From: Lutraria lutraria
Lineage: Eukaryota; Mollusca; Bivalvia; Venerida; Mactridae
Length of the DNA: 64,000 nt
Reading direction: 5' to 3'
NCBI GenBank assembly: GCA_964023205.1
Contig: OZ026843.1
Coordinates: forward strand, 791,029 to 855,028
The notes under the pieces are model-generated. The model did no database searches, was not told the origin of the DNA, and saw nothing but the letters and a program-made list of their open reading frames with translations. Shown piece after piece: positions 11,101-23,100 of this stretch (positions within the stretch are counted from its first letter, which is position 1; the number at the start of each line of letters is the position of its first letter). The position numbers and the translations under genes are program-made.

Positions 11101-14100
11101 GGAATCCATGCTATATTATAGCATTCCTGCATTCAGGGGTGTGATTCTCCCTCCTTTCAGCTGATTTCCTCTTTTTTGTCTTAAAATCTTTGAAACAAAA
11201 GGGTCCAGATTCAGACTTACCAACTCAAAAATGATGTTTTTGCTAGCATGAGGGGAATAGGGGTAGGGTATTTCAGCCTTTTTGCTCTTTGAACAGTCAC
11301 ACCCCTGCATTGAAAAACACTAAAACAGAACAAATTCTGTTTATACATGGTATAAAAATGACTTGAAACCGAAAGTAGCTGTTGTGCAAAATGTTAATCG
11401 AGTAAAACCAGGCGTGGCTTTAAGCTGCGCATGCTCAGTGTGGAAGCATTGTTTACATCCGGCTGTTGCATACGGCAGGAGCAGAAGTTTGTTAGTGCAG
11501 ACGGGGAGAAGTTTGACAGGAAACAACTAGTTCTTATTAATCAATGTACTTAACATATTAGGACTGAAAACCAATCGAAGTGAGAACCAGACAGATGCGC
11601 TCGATTGAAAAAGCATTGAAATAGGGGAAAATGGATATTTTTTTTTTCAAATTGGGAAGGGTACCATTTACCAGTTAGTACTAAACAAAATTGAAAGAAG
11701 GAAAAAATCGCTGTAATAAGCAATATTTTCTTTGAGAAAAATCCACAAAATATGTAATGATGTTAGAACCAATAAAAAAATTATTACACTTAAACTTAAT
11801 CATGTGAATATTGCTGTATGTACAACAGTAGCAATTATTAATCAATAAAATCAAAAACAAATTTCAGGTATATTTCTTCAAAAGCTCGGCAATCGTAGGG
11901 CTTTCATTTGACCCTTAAACAGGCATTCTGAAATTCAAATTTACTTTTTCATTAGTATCACTCTTCTGATCATTATCTGTAAGGATAATTTTTGATGTAC
12001 AGTTAGCACCAGGCTTGTCCACCTCTGTATGAGAAGTATGAGTCAGATGGACTCACAACTGCTAAAAATAGCTATAACACTGGCCCTTTCCCATAACTTG
12101 GTAGTCTCCCTTGGAAGATTGTCGTTCTTGTCGGCAATGCGCATGCGCTAAAAATATTATCTACTTCCGAGGACTATATCTTAATTCGCCAAGCAGAACA
12201 CATACAGGAAAAGTCAATACTGTTTCGTCAACCTGATAGTATTTAGTCGATAATTAAGTGTTTTCACACATTATGTTATTAACCGCTAATTAATGTTTTG
12301 CATGCATGTGATTTAATGCACAATATCCGATGAAAATTGTTTTTATTTATTTAGAACGAAACTGAAAATTGGTACATACACAGACAACTAGTGATATCTT
12401 GGCAAATAAAACATATTGTGTCAGATTATATGTAGACTTTCAAAATGCAGTAATTAAATGAATGTTTTTAAAATTCGTAGCATTCAACACAATTATCATT
12501 GTGTCTCTCGGAAGTGTAAAAAGTAGCAAGTTAATCATTGACGTACATAAACCCCGACAGACTATGTCATAATAATCTAAAATTGACTGCATATCTACAC
12601 GAATATAAGCAAACACAAATAATAAATTGAGTGCATGATTAAGTTTAACAATTAAATGCTATATTAATACCTATTTATATGTACGAGTTACTTAAAGATA
12701 AAGAAGCTGCACATGTACATATCTTATACCAAAGGTGTTGAACACATTAGTTAGACACACCATCTTTCAACTATAAATTTACTGCTTTTAAGCACTTTAA
12801 AATAACTAATAACTATTGCTCAATATTTTCTTTGTTCAGTAAATTAATATTCAATGATGTCTATACTTTAGGATAGTTTTGTTTATGTCCAAGTATGTTA
12901 AAATTTATATTTTATTGTACAGTAAAACTCGCTTATAACGAAATGCCAGGGGGTATAAAAATTATTTCGCTGTAACCGAGTTTTCATTGTAACCGAGCAC
13001 ACGCTTATAGTGAAATTTCACTGTAAGTTGCTCACATATAACGAACTTCGTTATAACCTGTATCGGAGGTATAATTCTTCTAGATCTATGTAAATATATG
13101 TCATGCAATAAATGAATAGAAAACCTTGATGCATATGTATTTTATTCGTGTATTACATTTGATATTGTGAGAAATGTATTTAATTTGAATAAATAAATAA
13201 ACAACTGTGAGTCAAGTATTCAGTTTTAATGTCAGTTGCTTTCGTTTTCGAGATGGCGACCCTTCCATATTTTAACATAAATATTTCCTGACTGACGAAC
13301 GCAAACAAAATGAGACTTTTAAAATGTATGCAATTTTATTCTGTAAATCCTTTTCACTCAATAAACATGAAATAATTGACCGCGAAAACATTGAGAACTT
13401 ACTCAAACAAAAGAATTTAAATTGATACACTCCGGTAATCGGTATTTATCACCCGTGAAAACGCTATTGAATTTGATAACAATGGAAAGCTACGGGTCAA
13501 AATAATATCCAATACGTAATCATCACGGTCAATAGAAGTTTTTGCTTTGATGTTTGAAAAAATTTAGTTTCATTGTAACCGAGCATATTTCCTCTAAAAC
13601 ATGATTCTGGGGCCAAAAAAATAATTTCACTGTAACCGAGTTTTCACTGTAACCGAGTTCACTGTAACCGTACATTTTTATATAGAATAAAGAAGGCCTC
13701 AGCCGGGCCAAAAAAATCGTTTCACTGTAACCGAGTTTTCACTGTAACCGAGTTCGCTGTAAGTGAGTTTTACGGTATCTTGATTTTACTAATTTGGGTT
13801 TATGTGAATACCAAACCCATGACAGTCAGTACATCCAAAGTGCTGAATAAAGATGAAAATTGTTGACTACATAATTTCTACTAATTATTTAAATTTATAA
13901 TGTAAGTATTCCACATAGTTTCATAATTATTTAATATTTCTTCAGTAATGAGCAATTAAATAAATAAGGTTTTTTTTGTCACAATTCTTAATGACGAAAA
14001 CAAGTTTGATTAGAGGTGTAAGTCGTCGATTTATGACATAAAAGATATTGTATATTAATTTTATTGATAATTATGGGTCAGTACTGCTCAGTTAGGATAA

Positions 14101-17100
14101 TTGTATAGTGACACAGTGGTCGAGTCCATTTTTACGGTGTAAAACCGTTGTCAAATTATCATTGGACATGTAGGCTGACTACATGATTTACAAATTTCAA
14201 TAAGTACATCAACTGTCGGCGTAGCGCAGTTGGTAACGATGATGTCTGACGATAATCTATGGATGTGAAAAGAACTGTGTGAGACCGCAAATTAGTACTT
14301 TTTCACAAATTATTTTCTTTTTCTATTTATCTTTTTAGCTCACATGTCACAAAGTGACAAAGTGAGCTATTAGGATCACTCTCCGTCCGGCGTCGCGCGG
14401 TGTGCGTCGTGCGTCGTCAAACTTTATGTTGTGACCACACTAGGGGCCACATATTTAGCTCAATTTTAGCAAAACTGGGTCAGAACGTTAATATCAACAA
14501 AATCTCGGACGAGTTCGATATTGGGCCATTTTGGGTAAAAAACTAGGTCACCAGGGCCAAATAAGGGAAAACCTTGTGAACACTTTAGAAATCACTGTTT
14601 TGACTGGATCTTCATGAAACTTTGTCAGAATGTTTATTTTAATTATATGTAGGTCCAGTTTGATAATGGGTCATTTCCGGTGAAAAACTAGGTCACTAGG
14701 GCAAATTGCTGGAAACCTTGTGAACACTCTAGAAGTCACTGTTTTGATTGGATGATCATGAAACCATGTCAGAATGTTATAAGGAAGGTGGCTTAAAAAT
14801 GATCGATATCCCAAGTTATATATGCAGTCTAAAAATCAAATGGTTAAAAAATTATGTCCATAATAGCAAAAGTAAATGCTACAATCTTGTTAACTCTATA
14901 TTTGACATGGATAAACTTTTTAACTGTGGCAAATCATACTGTGACATCATCATTACAAAAATAAAGAACCCGTTTTGGATAGATGTGTTAAAATCCTATA
15001 TTTGCTTTCTTAATAAATTGTCTATTAGGGAAACATCACAAATACTTAATATGCCACTTTTCTATAACAAAAATCTACTTATAGATCAACAACATATATA
15101 TCTACCTTCCTTCTACAAAAAAGGAATAAGATTTATTAAAGATGTAATTGATGATCAAGGAAAGTTTGTTGACATAAAATATCTAGAAGAAATAACAGGG
15201 GAAAAATTGAATTTTCTACCATACTATGGACTCAGAAACGCTGTCAATAAATATATTAAAATGAAAAAAATACCTTTAGAGAAAAATAATCAACTCTTAA
15301 ATCCAAGTATGAATTGTTATATACATCCAATTCTAACTAAGAAGGATGCAAATAAATTTATATATAAAACACTGATTAAAAATGATGAAATACCCACAAG
15401 CAAACCCAAGTGGGAATCTTTAAGTAATAACATTATAGACTGGGACTTCATATATAGTTACGTCTTTAAATATACTAGAGACACATATATACAATGGTTA
15501 CAAACAAGAATTATACACAGAATTCTAGCTACCAATACGTTACTTTATAAAATGAAAATTAAACCAAATAACCTGTGTACATTTTGCAAAAAGCTTGAAG
15601 AAACAATATCTCATCTGTTTTGGGACTGCTGCAGAGTAAGACCAATCATACAATTTTTAAATAATGGAATAATACATCTAGATCCCAATTTTAACATTAA
15701 TATGATAATTGTTATATTAGGATCTGGAAAAAAAGAGTCTATACCTGTCGATATTCTTCTTCTAGAATTTAAAAAATATATTTACTTATGTAAAAGGAGA
15801 GAAATCTTACCTAGTACTGAAAGTTTGAAAAACAGTTTAAAACTCGCTTGGGAGATATATAAAACATCGGGCATAACAGATATAGAATACAACAGATGGA
15901 CAATTGTAAGACATCTTTGTTTTTAATCCTTGCTTTGTTATTAAAGGTACACTCAAATATCAAAATTACAAAAATGGTGGTGAAACTATGTTGTTGTTTC
16001 TTTTGTTTATTTATATATATTAAATGAGGTTTCTGTATATTGTCTTACATGTATATAAATGTAATATATGTTAGTTTAACAGTAGGTAGTTCAAACTATG
16101 TTAGTGTAGTCTTTCAAAAGCCTTTGAGCTTGTTTGTAAACATGCAATATGAGCTGAACCAAATAAAATATACATAAACCTCAAAAAAAAAAAAAAAAAA
16201 AAAAATGTCAGAATGTTTGTCTTCATAATATCTTGGACGAGTTCGAACAACGGTCATCTTGGGTCAAAAACTAGGTCGCTAGGTCAAATCTTATGAAAAA
16301 CCATGTTAACACTGTAGATTTCACAGTTATTATTGGATCTTCACCAAACTTCGTCAAATCGTTTGTTTTAATGATATAACGGTCAAGTATAAATATGGGT
16401 CATCTGGGTCAATAACTAGGTCACCAGGTCAAATCTTAGGAAAACTTTGTTAACACTGTAGATGCGACAGTTTTAATTGGATCTTCACCAAACCTTGTCA
16501 GAATGTTTGCCTCAATGATATGTGGGTCAAGGTTGAACATGGGTCATCCGGGGTCAAAAACTGGATCACCAGGTCAAATGTTAGGTAAAAATCTTGTAAA
16601 AGCTCTAAATGTCATGGTTTTAATTGGATCTTGGCCAAACCTTGTCAGATTGTTTGTCTTAATGATATTAAGGACAAGTTCAAATATGGGTCACCTAGGG
16701 TCATAAACCAGGTCACAAGGTCAAATCTTAGGAAAAACACTGTAGATGTCAAATTTTGATCGTATCTTCACCAAACCTAGTCAAAATGTTTGTCTTAATG
16801 ATATGTAAGACAAATTCGAACATAGGTCGTCTGGGGTCAAAAACTAGGTCACGAGGTCAAATCTTAGGAATACCTTGTCTGTGCTGTAATTTTCATGGTT
16901 TTGATTGGATCTTCACCAAATTTTGTCAGAATGTTTGTCTTATTTATAAGTAGGACAGGTTCTAACATGGGTCATCTGGGGTCAAAAACTAGGTCACCGG
17001 TTCAAAACAATGTTTTAATGAGTGAACAGTGATTGTCATGTGAGCGATATAGGGCCATCTTGGCCCTCTTGTTTAAAAAATCGTAAATTTGTTTGTCGTA

Positions 17101-20100
17101 TTTAGCTCACATGTCACAAAGTGAGCTATTAGGATCACTCTCCGTCCAGCGTCCGGCGTCGTGCGTCATGCGTCGTCAAACTTTTTGTTGTGACCACACT
17201 AGGGGCCACATTTTTGGCTCAATTTTAGCAAAACTGGGTCAGAACGTTAATATCAACAAAATCTCGGACGAGTTCAATATTGGGCCATTTGGGGTCAAAA
17301 ACTAGGTCACCAGGGCCAAATAAGGGAAAACCTTGTGAACACTTTAGAAATCACTGTTTTGAATTTATCTTCATGAAACTTTGTCAGAATGTTTATTTTA
17401 ATAATATGTAGGTCAAGTTTGAAAATGGGTAATTTCTGTAGTAAAATTAGGTCACTAGGGCAAATTGCTGGAAAACCTTGTGAACACTCTAGAAGTCACT
17501 GTTTTGAATGGATGATCATGAAACCTTGTCAGAATGTTTGTCTTCATAATATCTTGGACGAGTTCGAACATGGGTCATCTTGGGTCAAAAACTAGGTCGC
17601 TAGGTCAAATCTTATGAAAAACCATGTTAACACTGTAGATTTTAATGATATAACGGTCAAGTATAAATATGGGTCATCTGGGGTCAATAACTAGGTCACG
17701 AGGTCAAATCTTAGGAAAACTTTGTTAACACTGTAGATGCGACAGTTTTAATTGGATCTTCACCAAACCTTGTCAAAATGTTTGCCTCAATGATATGTGG
17801 GTCAAGGATGAACATGGGTCAGCCGGGTTCAAAAACTGGGTCACAAGGTCAAATCTTAGGTAAAAGTCTTGTAAAAGCTCTAAATGTCATGGTTTTGATT
17901 GGATCTTGGCCAAACCTTGTCAGATTGTTTGTCTTAATGATATTAAGGACAAGTTCAAATATGGGTCACCTAGGGTCAAAAACCAGGTCACAAGGTCAAA
18001 TCTTAGGAAAACCTTATTAAAGCTGTAGATGTCAAATTTTGATCGTATCTTCACCAAACCTAGTCAGACTGTTTGTCTTAATGATATGTAAGACAAATTC
18101 GAACATAGGTCGTCTGGGGTCAGAAACTAGGTCACCGGTTCAAAACAATGTTTTAATGAGTGAACAGTGATTGTCATGTGAGCGATATAGGGCCATCTTG
18201 GCCCTCTTGTTTGTTTTTGTAAGGAAAATACTAGATCTAGTGTTTATATTATTATCATCATTTTTATCGTTTGGCATATCTTTTTTGAATATCTTTTTAC
18301 ATGTAATAAACTTGATGAAGAATAGTCTGGTAATTACGATTGGTTAGCTATTAAAAGTCCACCTTTTTCAGTCAAATTTAGCTAGTTGGCCTTCAGATAA
18401 GTTTGCATGAAATACTTGTGCGCGGTATTAATACTTCAAGTACTTTTGCACTACACACTTGGCATTACACAGGACAATTATATATTATGCATTATTTTTC
18501 TTTACAGTTTACTACTAAAATATTATATCAAACCTACCTATGTACTACAATTCATTTGCGTCTGAGGTGAAGTTGAAAAAGAAAACAAAAAAAAGAGACG
18601 ACCGGTGAGGTTCGAACTTGCGATAAAATTTTAGCTCCTGAGCAATTCTAAAGGCTTTACCAACTGCGCCAACCAGACATCTACAATATCATTCTTATAA
18701 ACCCATTTTACCTGTTCGGACAATAGATGTAAACTTATGTGTACACATAAAATGAAACGTCACTATCACATTATCCTAACTGAACAGTATAATAATTATG
18801 CATTGTCATACCACAATAACATCAACTAATCTTATCCAAACGATCTTTATGGTATGTTTGCCACATGTAGCGCTAATTAATGTACCCCGGTGAGAAGTCA
18901 ACGTTAACGATTAACAATCAGTGTTTCAGTTGATACTTTTATTGTTGATTGGTTTATGGGACCATAAAACAACACATTATTACGTGTTTATTATGCAGAC
19001 ACTGGCCATATTGCTTAGTAGGGGACATACGGTAATTTTGAAAGAGCGGTTCGAGACGGTAGCATTATCGGACAGTAAAATTTAATGAATAAATATTTTG
19101 TATTTTGAAGACATAGTCGTTTTTGGAACCGTAAATATATTTTTTTTAAATAATAAGGGTAGCCAGGCTGTTGTAATGATTAATTGTATGTGTGAATATA
19201 TATAATGATGCCAGGTATAACGGTACTAGATTTAATACAAGTAGTTTCACAATATTATACAAACGTTGGTTTATTGATAGCTATGGAATTGATAGATGTA
19301 TATTCTTTAAGATTGAGGTGAAATTATGATAGATATATAATTATAACTTTTATAGCTGTTTTGGCGTTTTGAATTTTTTTTATTCTATTTTTTGAATGAT
19401 GATTCTAAACGAGATGCCAACAATAAGTATTCTTTTAACACAATTGCAAATTGGATAATCAACACATTCCTCATTAATGTGTCAATGATATTTAGTAAGT
19501 AAGGGCCCTTTCCTGTACAATTAATTTCTTTTTTTTCACACCTTCATACATCTCAAATAATGAAACATAGCAAAAATGGCAGAACATGATCACGTTGTTG
19601 TTCTCTTGCACGGTTGAGTGAAAGTAGCACATTGAAAGCTTCAAAAACACACATCACATATGATTTTATTTATTTTTTTCTTGTAATTTGAGCGATGAAC
19701 CGGAAAACAATATAATTATTGATGTTTATGTACTGGATATTAGTGTAAGTACAGTCGATTTAAAGTTAAATGAGAACCGTTGTAAACATTTACATTTTTC
19801 CGAGGTAGATCAGGTTATTTACCAGTTGAAATGACTTTATATTGTAATACATAATCCAAACACTATCGTAATGCGCCGTGGCTGAGAGGTAAAGGCTATG
19901 TTTTTTTATTCGTAGCGGCCATGCGTTCAAAACTGCCAAGATCCTTTTTTTTTATTAAGATAATTATGTAGTTTTCGAAATTACAATTTCTTTCCGACTT
20001 TCAAGAATTACCCTTCAAATTGTGAAAATCAAAATTAATATCTTGTTTCATGTGTACACAATAATGTGTACTATAAAATATACATGCAGTATGCAGTAGA

Positions 20101-23100
20101 GAAGGAGAAAGACACGGCGAGTGAATGCGATGATGTGTGTTGAATTTACATGTTTGAATTGTTTTGAAACGATATTATAATAATAAAATAATGAAAAAAT
20201 AAAATATACAAAATAATAAAAGGATTTAAAATAATCAAAAGAAAAACAAACATACAAAATATAGTTATAAAATGACATTAACTAGGTTCGAACCAATGGT
20301 TAAAATGATGTATATCTCAAAATCATCAGCACTAACCTTTACGCTATTGAGGCAATCGTAATTATGTTTTCTCTATCTTATCTATAACGGTTACCGGGTT
20401 TACCTGTTACACCTATATATCGAAATGAGACTTATCCCTCATTAGCATGCAAATTTAGCACGCTGAATATGACCCTTTTCATATATGACTGAACTTGACG
20501 TTTTGTATACAACTTGTCAGCAAAATAATTGTATATATGTTTGGAGTTTTAATACCAGTGAGACTGTGCCACTGAGACATCATCACATACTATAAGACAG
20601 ACGTTTCAACATCCCTCCAACAACAGTTCGTAAATGTTAACAGTTCCAGCTCTCACCACTAACATACTTGGATATTTTGAGTTTTCTTCATTATACCCAT
20701 TCCTAATATCGAGCTTAAATAAACCTTCCATGGATCTAATTAATTCATGTTAATTACAATGAACATGCTGGCCTACGACCTGTATATAACTTCTATCTAT
20801 AACTAGAAGTTTATCAGTTTTACAAGTAAGTAAAATGCATTTCTTTTTAACGCACTGAGAATTTCTCAGTTGTCCGCCATTATCAGCATAGTCCCCGGAA
20901 GTAGAATTATTCCTTATCAGGAGACATTACCGTCGATCTACTAAGGGAAGTAACCTAGTTAAGGGAAAGGGCCATATGGAGAGTATATAATACTTCTCCC
21001 CGTCTGTCCGGTAGCAGCAGTACCGGTACCTTTCCCAATCAAGCAAAATATTCAACAATCCATTGCGATACTCAACTATCAGATAGCTGTAATTGAGTGT
21101 TTCTCCAGAACTAAACATTCAGATAATCACAAATATTTTCGCTCTTGTAAACATGAACATGCGCAGTGGAACAAGATAGATACTTTTATTTCAAATTCAT
21201 TAGGCCGGAGGTCTATGTGAACATTTGACATACATTACAATAGACATAATAGAGGGCAACTGGTCAATAATTGTTGTAGCCATTAATAACAATATAGACA
21301 ATATATACATATTCAATGGTACAGTAAGAGAGAGAGAGAGACAGAGGGGGGGGGGGGGTGAAAGTGATGTACATTTTCTAGTTCTTTGACAAGAGAAAAC
21401 AATATATATATACTAAGTATATTATGATACGCATCTGAGAAAATGACAGTCAAAAGAAAGAGGAAAAGACGAGAGAGCAAGTACAGGTTCTCTTATTGAA
21501 ATCCTGTTGATTCACGTCGCTTCTGCGGGATTTGATTACTTCTCACTGTTTATACAGAATTAGCGAACCCATGTATGTGTATATAAGTCCTTGGTTAAAA
21601 ATGATCATTCATTTTGAAAATCCATTTGCATAGCATAGAATAATGAAATTATATATATATATATTTATTTATAATATTTACTGGCATATCTTTCAGGCAT
21701 TTTACCAAAGGTGTACAATCCAAAAAGGACGCTGATAAAAAGAAGGCCAAGCATAGAGTACCATCTCCTTTAAGTATTCGGAGTTCTACTCCAACAGGTA
21801 AACTTTCTTGAGTAATTTCTGTCAGGGCTTTTTTTCACAGGTAGGGGAAGGGGCCTTTTCTTTTAATTTAGGGGAAAATAACGCATAATCTTTTCAAAAG
21901 GGGAAGAAAAAACTTGATGTAAATTGAAATTTAGGGGAGAACTGCATGATTTTAAATAAATTTTCTGAGGGGAAGACGCCTGATAACAGCCCCTGCTATA
22001 GAAGGAAAAAAAGCCTGTCTGTAATCTGTTGGGTGATAAATGAATTGATGGGAGATTTCTTGACGTATTCAGTGTTAAGGTGGCAGCCACTCAACCTATC
22101 AGTTGCATCGGTCCAATATTCTGAAAAGTAATTCAGATCACCAGAGATCCAATGCTTTTATTATTTTTGACCTGGGTTTAATTGGTGTAGAAAAAAGCAT
22201 TTTTTAAACTTTTATCTTCTGATGAATACAACCGTCGCACCAAATACTCTGTTGATATTTATTTCAACAATGTAGATAGTAAAGTAAAAAATCTGTGCTT
22301 AAAACCTGTTGGAGCTAATTATTGTCATGTCACTATTACAGGTAGTGACCTTGGGGATGAGGAAGATATGTGTAGTGAAGATGAAGACAGTGATGATTCT
22401 TATACTACGCAGGAAGAATTTACTACGGAACTCATTCTGGGGTAACAATATTAATATTATAGTCATTGCTATAAAGCCTAGGGCTGGGGCAAGTGTCATA
22501 GTACTCGGTAGTCACGAATCAAATTGAAAAATCGAGTACAAATGTTGAAGTTTTAGATTTGTGGATCGTAAGTGTTAAATTTATGGATTGGGTCCGATTG
22601 CCACTTGTCCAACGATCCACTGCCCTAGTTAAGCCTTGATATTAAAATCACCTTTTGTTTCAAAGAAAATGGTCTAACATTGAGCTTGTTTCATTATCAA
22701 AAGGCTTTTTAGCTCACATGTCACAAAGTGACAAAGTGAGCTATTAGGATCACTCTCCGTCCGGCGTCGTGCGTCGTCAAACTTTTTGTTGTGACCACAC
22801 TAGGGGCCACATTTTTAGCTCAATTTTAGCAAAACTTGGTCAGAACGTTAATATCAACAAAATCTCGGACGAGTTCGATATTGGGCCATTTGGGGTCAAA
22901 AACTAGGTCACCAGGGCCAAATAAGGGAAAACCTTGTGAACACTTTAGAAATCACTGTTTTGACTGGATCTTCATGAAACTTTGTCAGAATGTTTATTTT
23001 AATAATATGTAGGTGAAGTTTGATAATGGGTCATTTCTGTAGTAAAATTAGGTCACTAGGACAAATTGCTGGAAAACCTTGTGAACACTCTAGAAGTCAC

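Larger units (their letters stand above)
14336..17074 (+). mobile_element. Hairpin-ended tandem-core element (type 1), split by an L1-like insertion
   Basis: 5' head TAGCTCACATGTCAC pairs with GTGACAAAGTGAGCTA. The 3' end is GTGAGCGATATAGGGCCATC then TTGGCCCTCTTGTTT, with an AGGGCCA/TGGCCCT hairpin. The body is about 145-bp monomers (GGTCAAAAACTAGGTCACCA, TTGGATCTTCACCAAACCTT). There is no coding sequence; 65-80-codon ORFs recur because the monomer recurs. There is no target duplication. Hairpin 3' end, lack of TSD and tandem core suggest a Helentron/HINE ('pearl'-like) rolling-circle relative (inference). Interrupted at 14779-16204. Confidence 0.75.

Noticed and set aside
14748..14778. ATG at 14748 as the start of the 392-codon ORF
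   Set aside because: These bases belong to the host repeat upstream of the LINE insertion, so the start is accidental.
16503..18020. Recurring 65-80-codon ORFs (MFASMICGSR...)
   Set aside because: Each is a frame of the type 1 monomer and recurs wherever that monomer does (also 23456, 34350, 46334). Different copies carry different stops, so no selection is visible.
18590..18675. Functional tRNA gene on the minus strand
   Set aside because: A and B boxes and a T run are present, but the acceptor and T stems do not pair.
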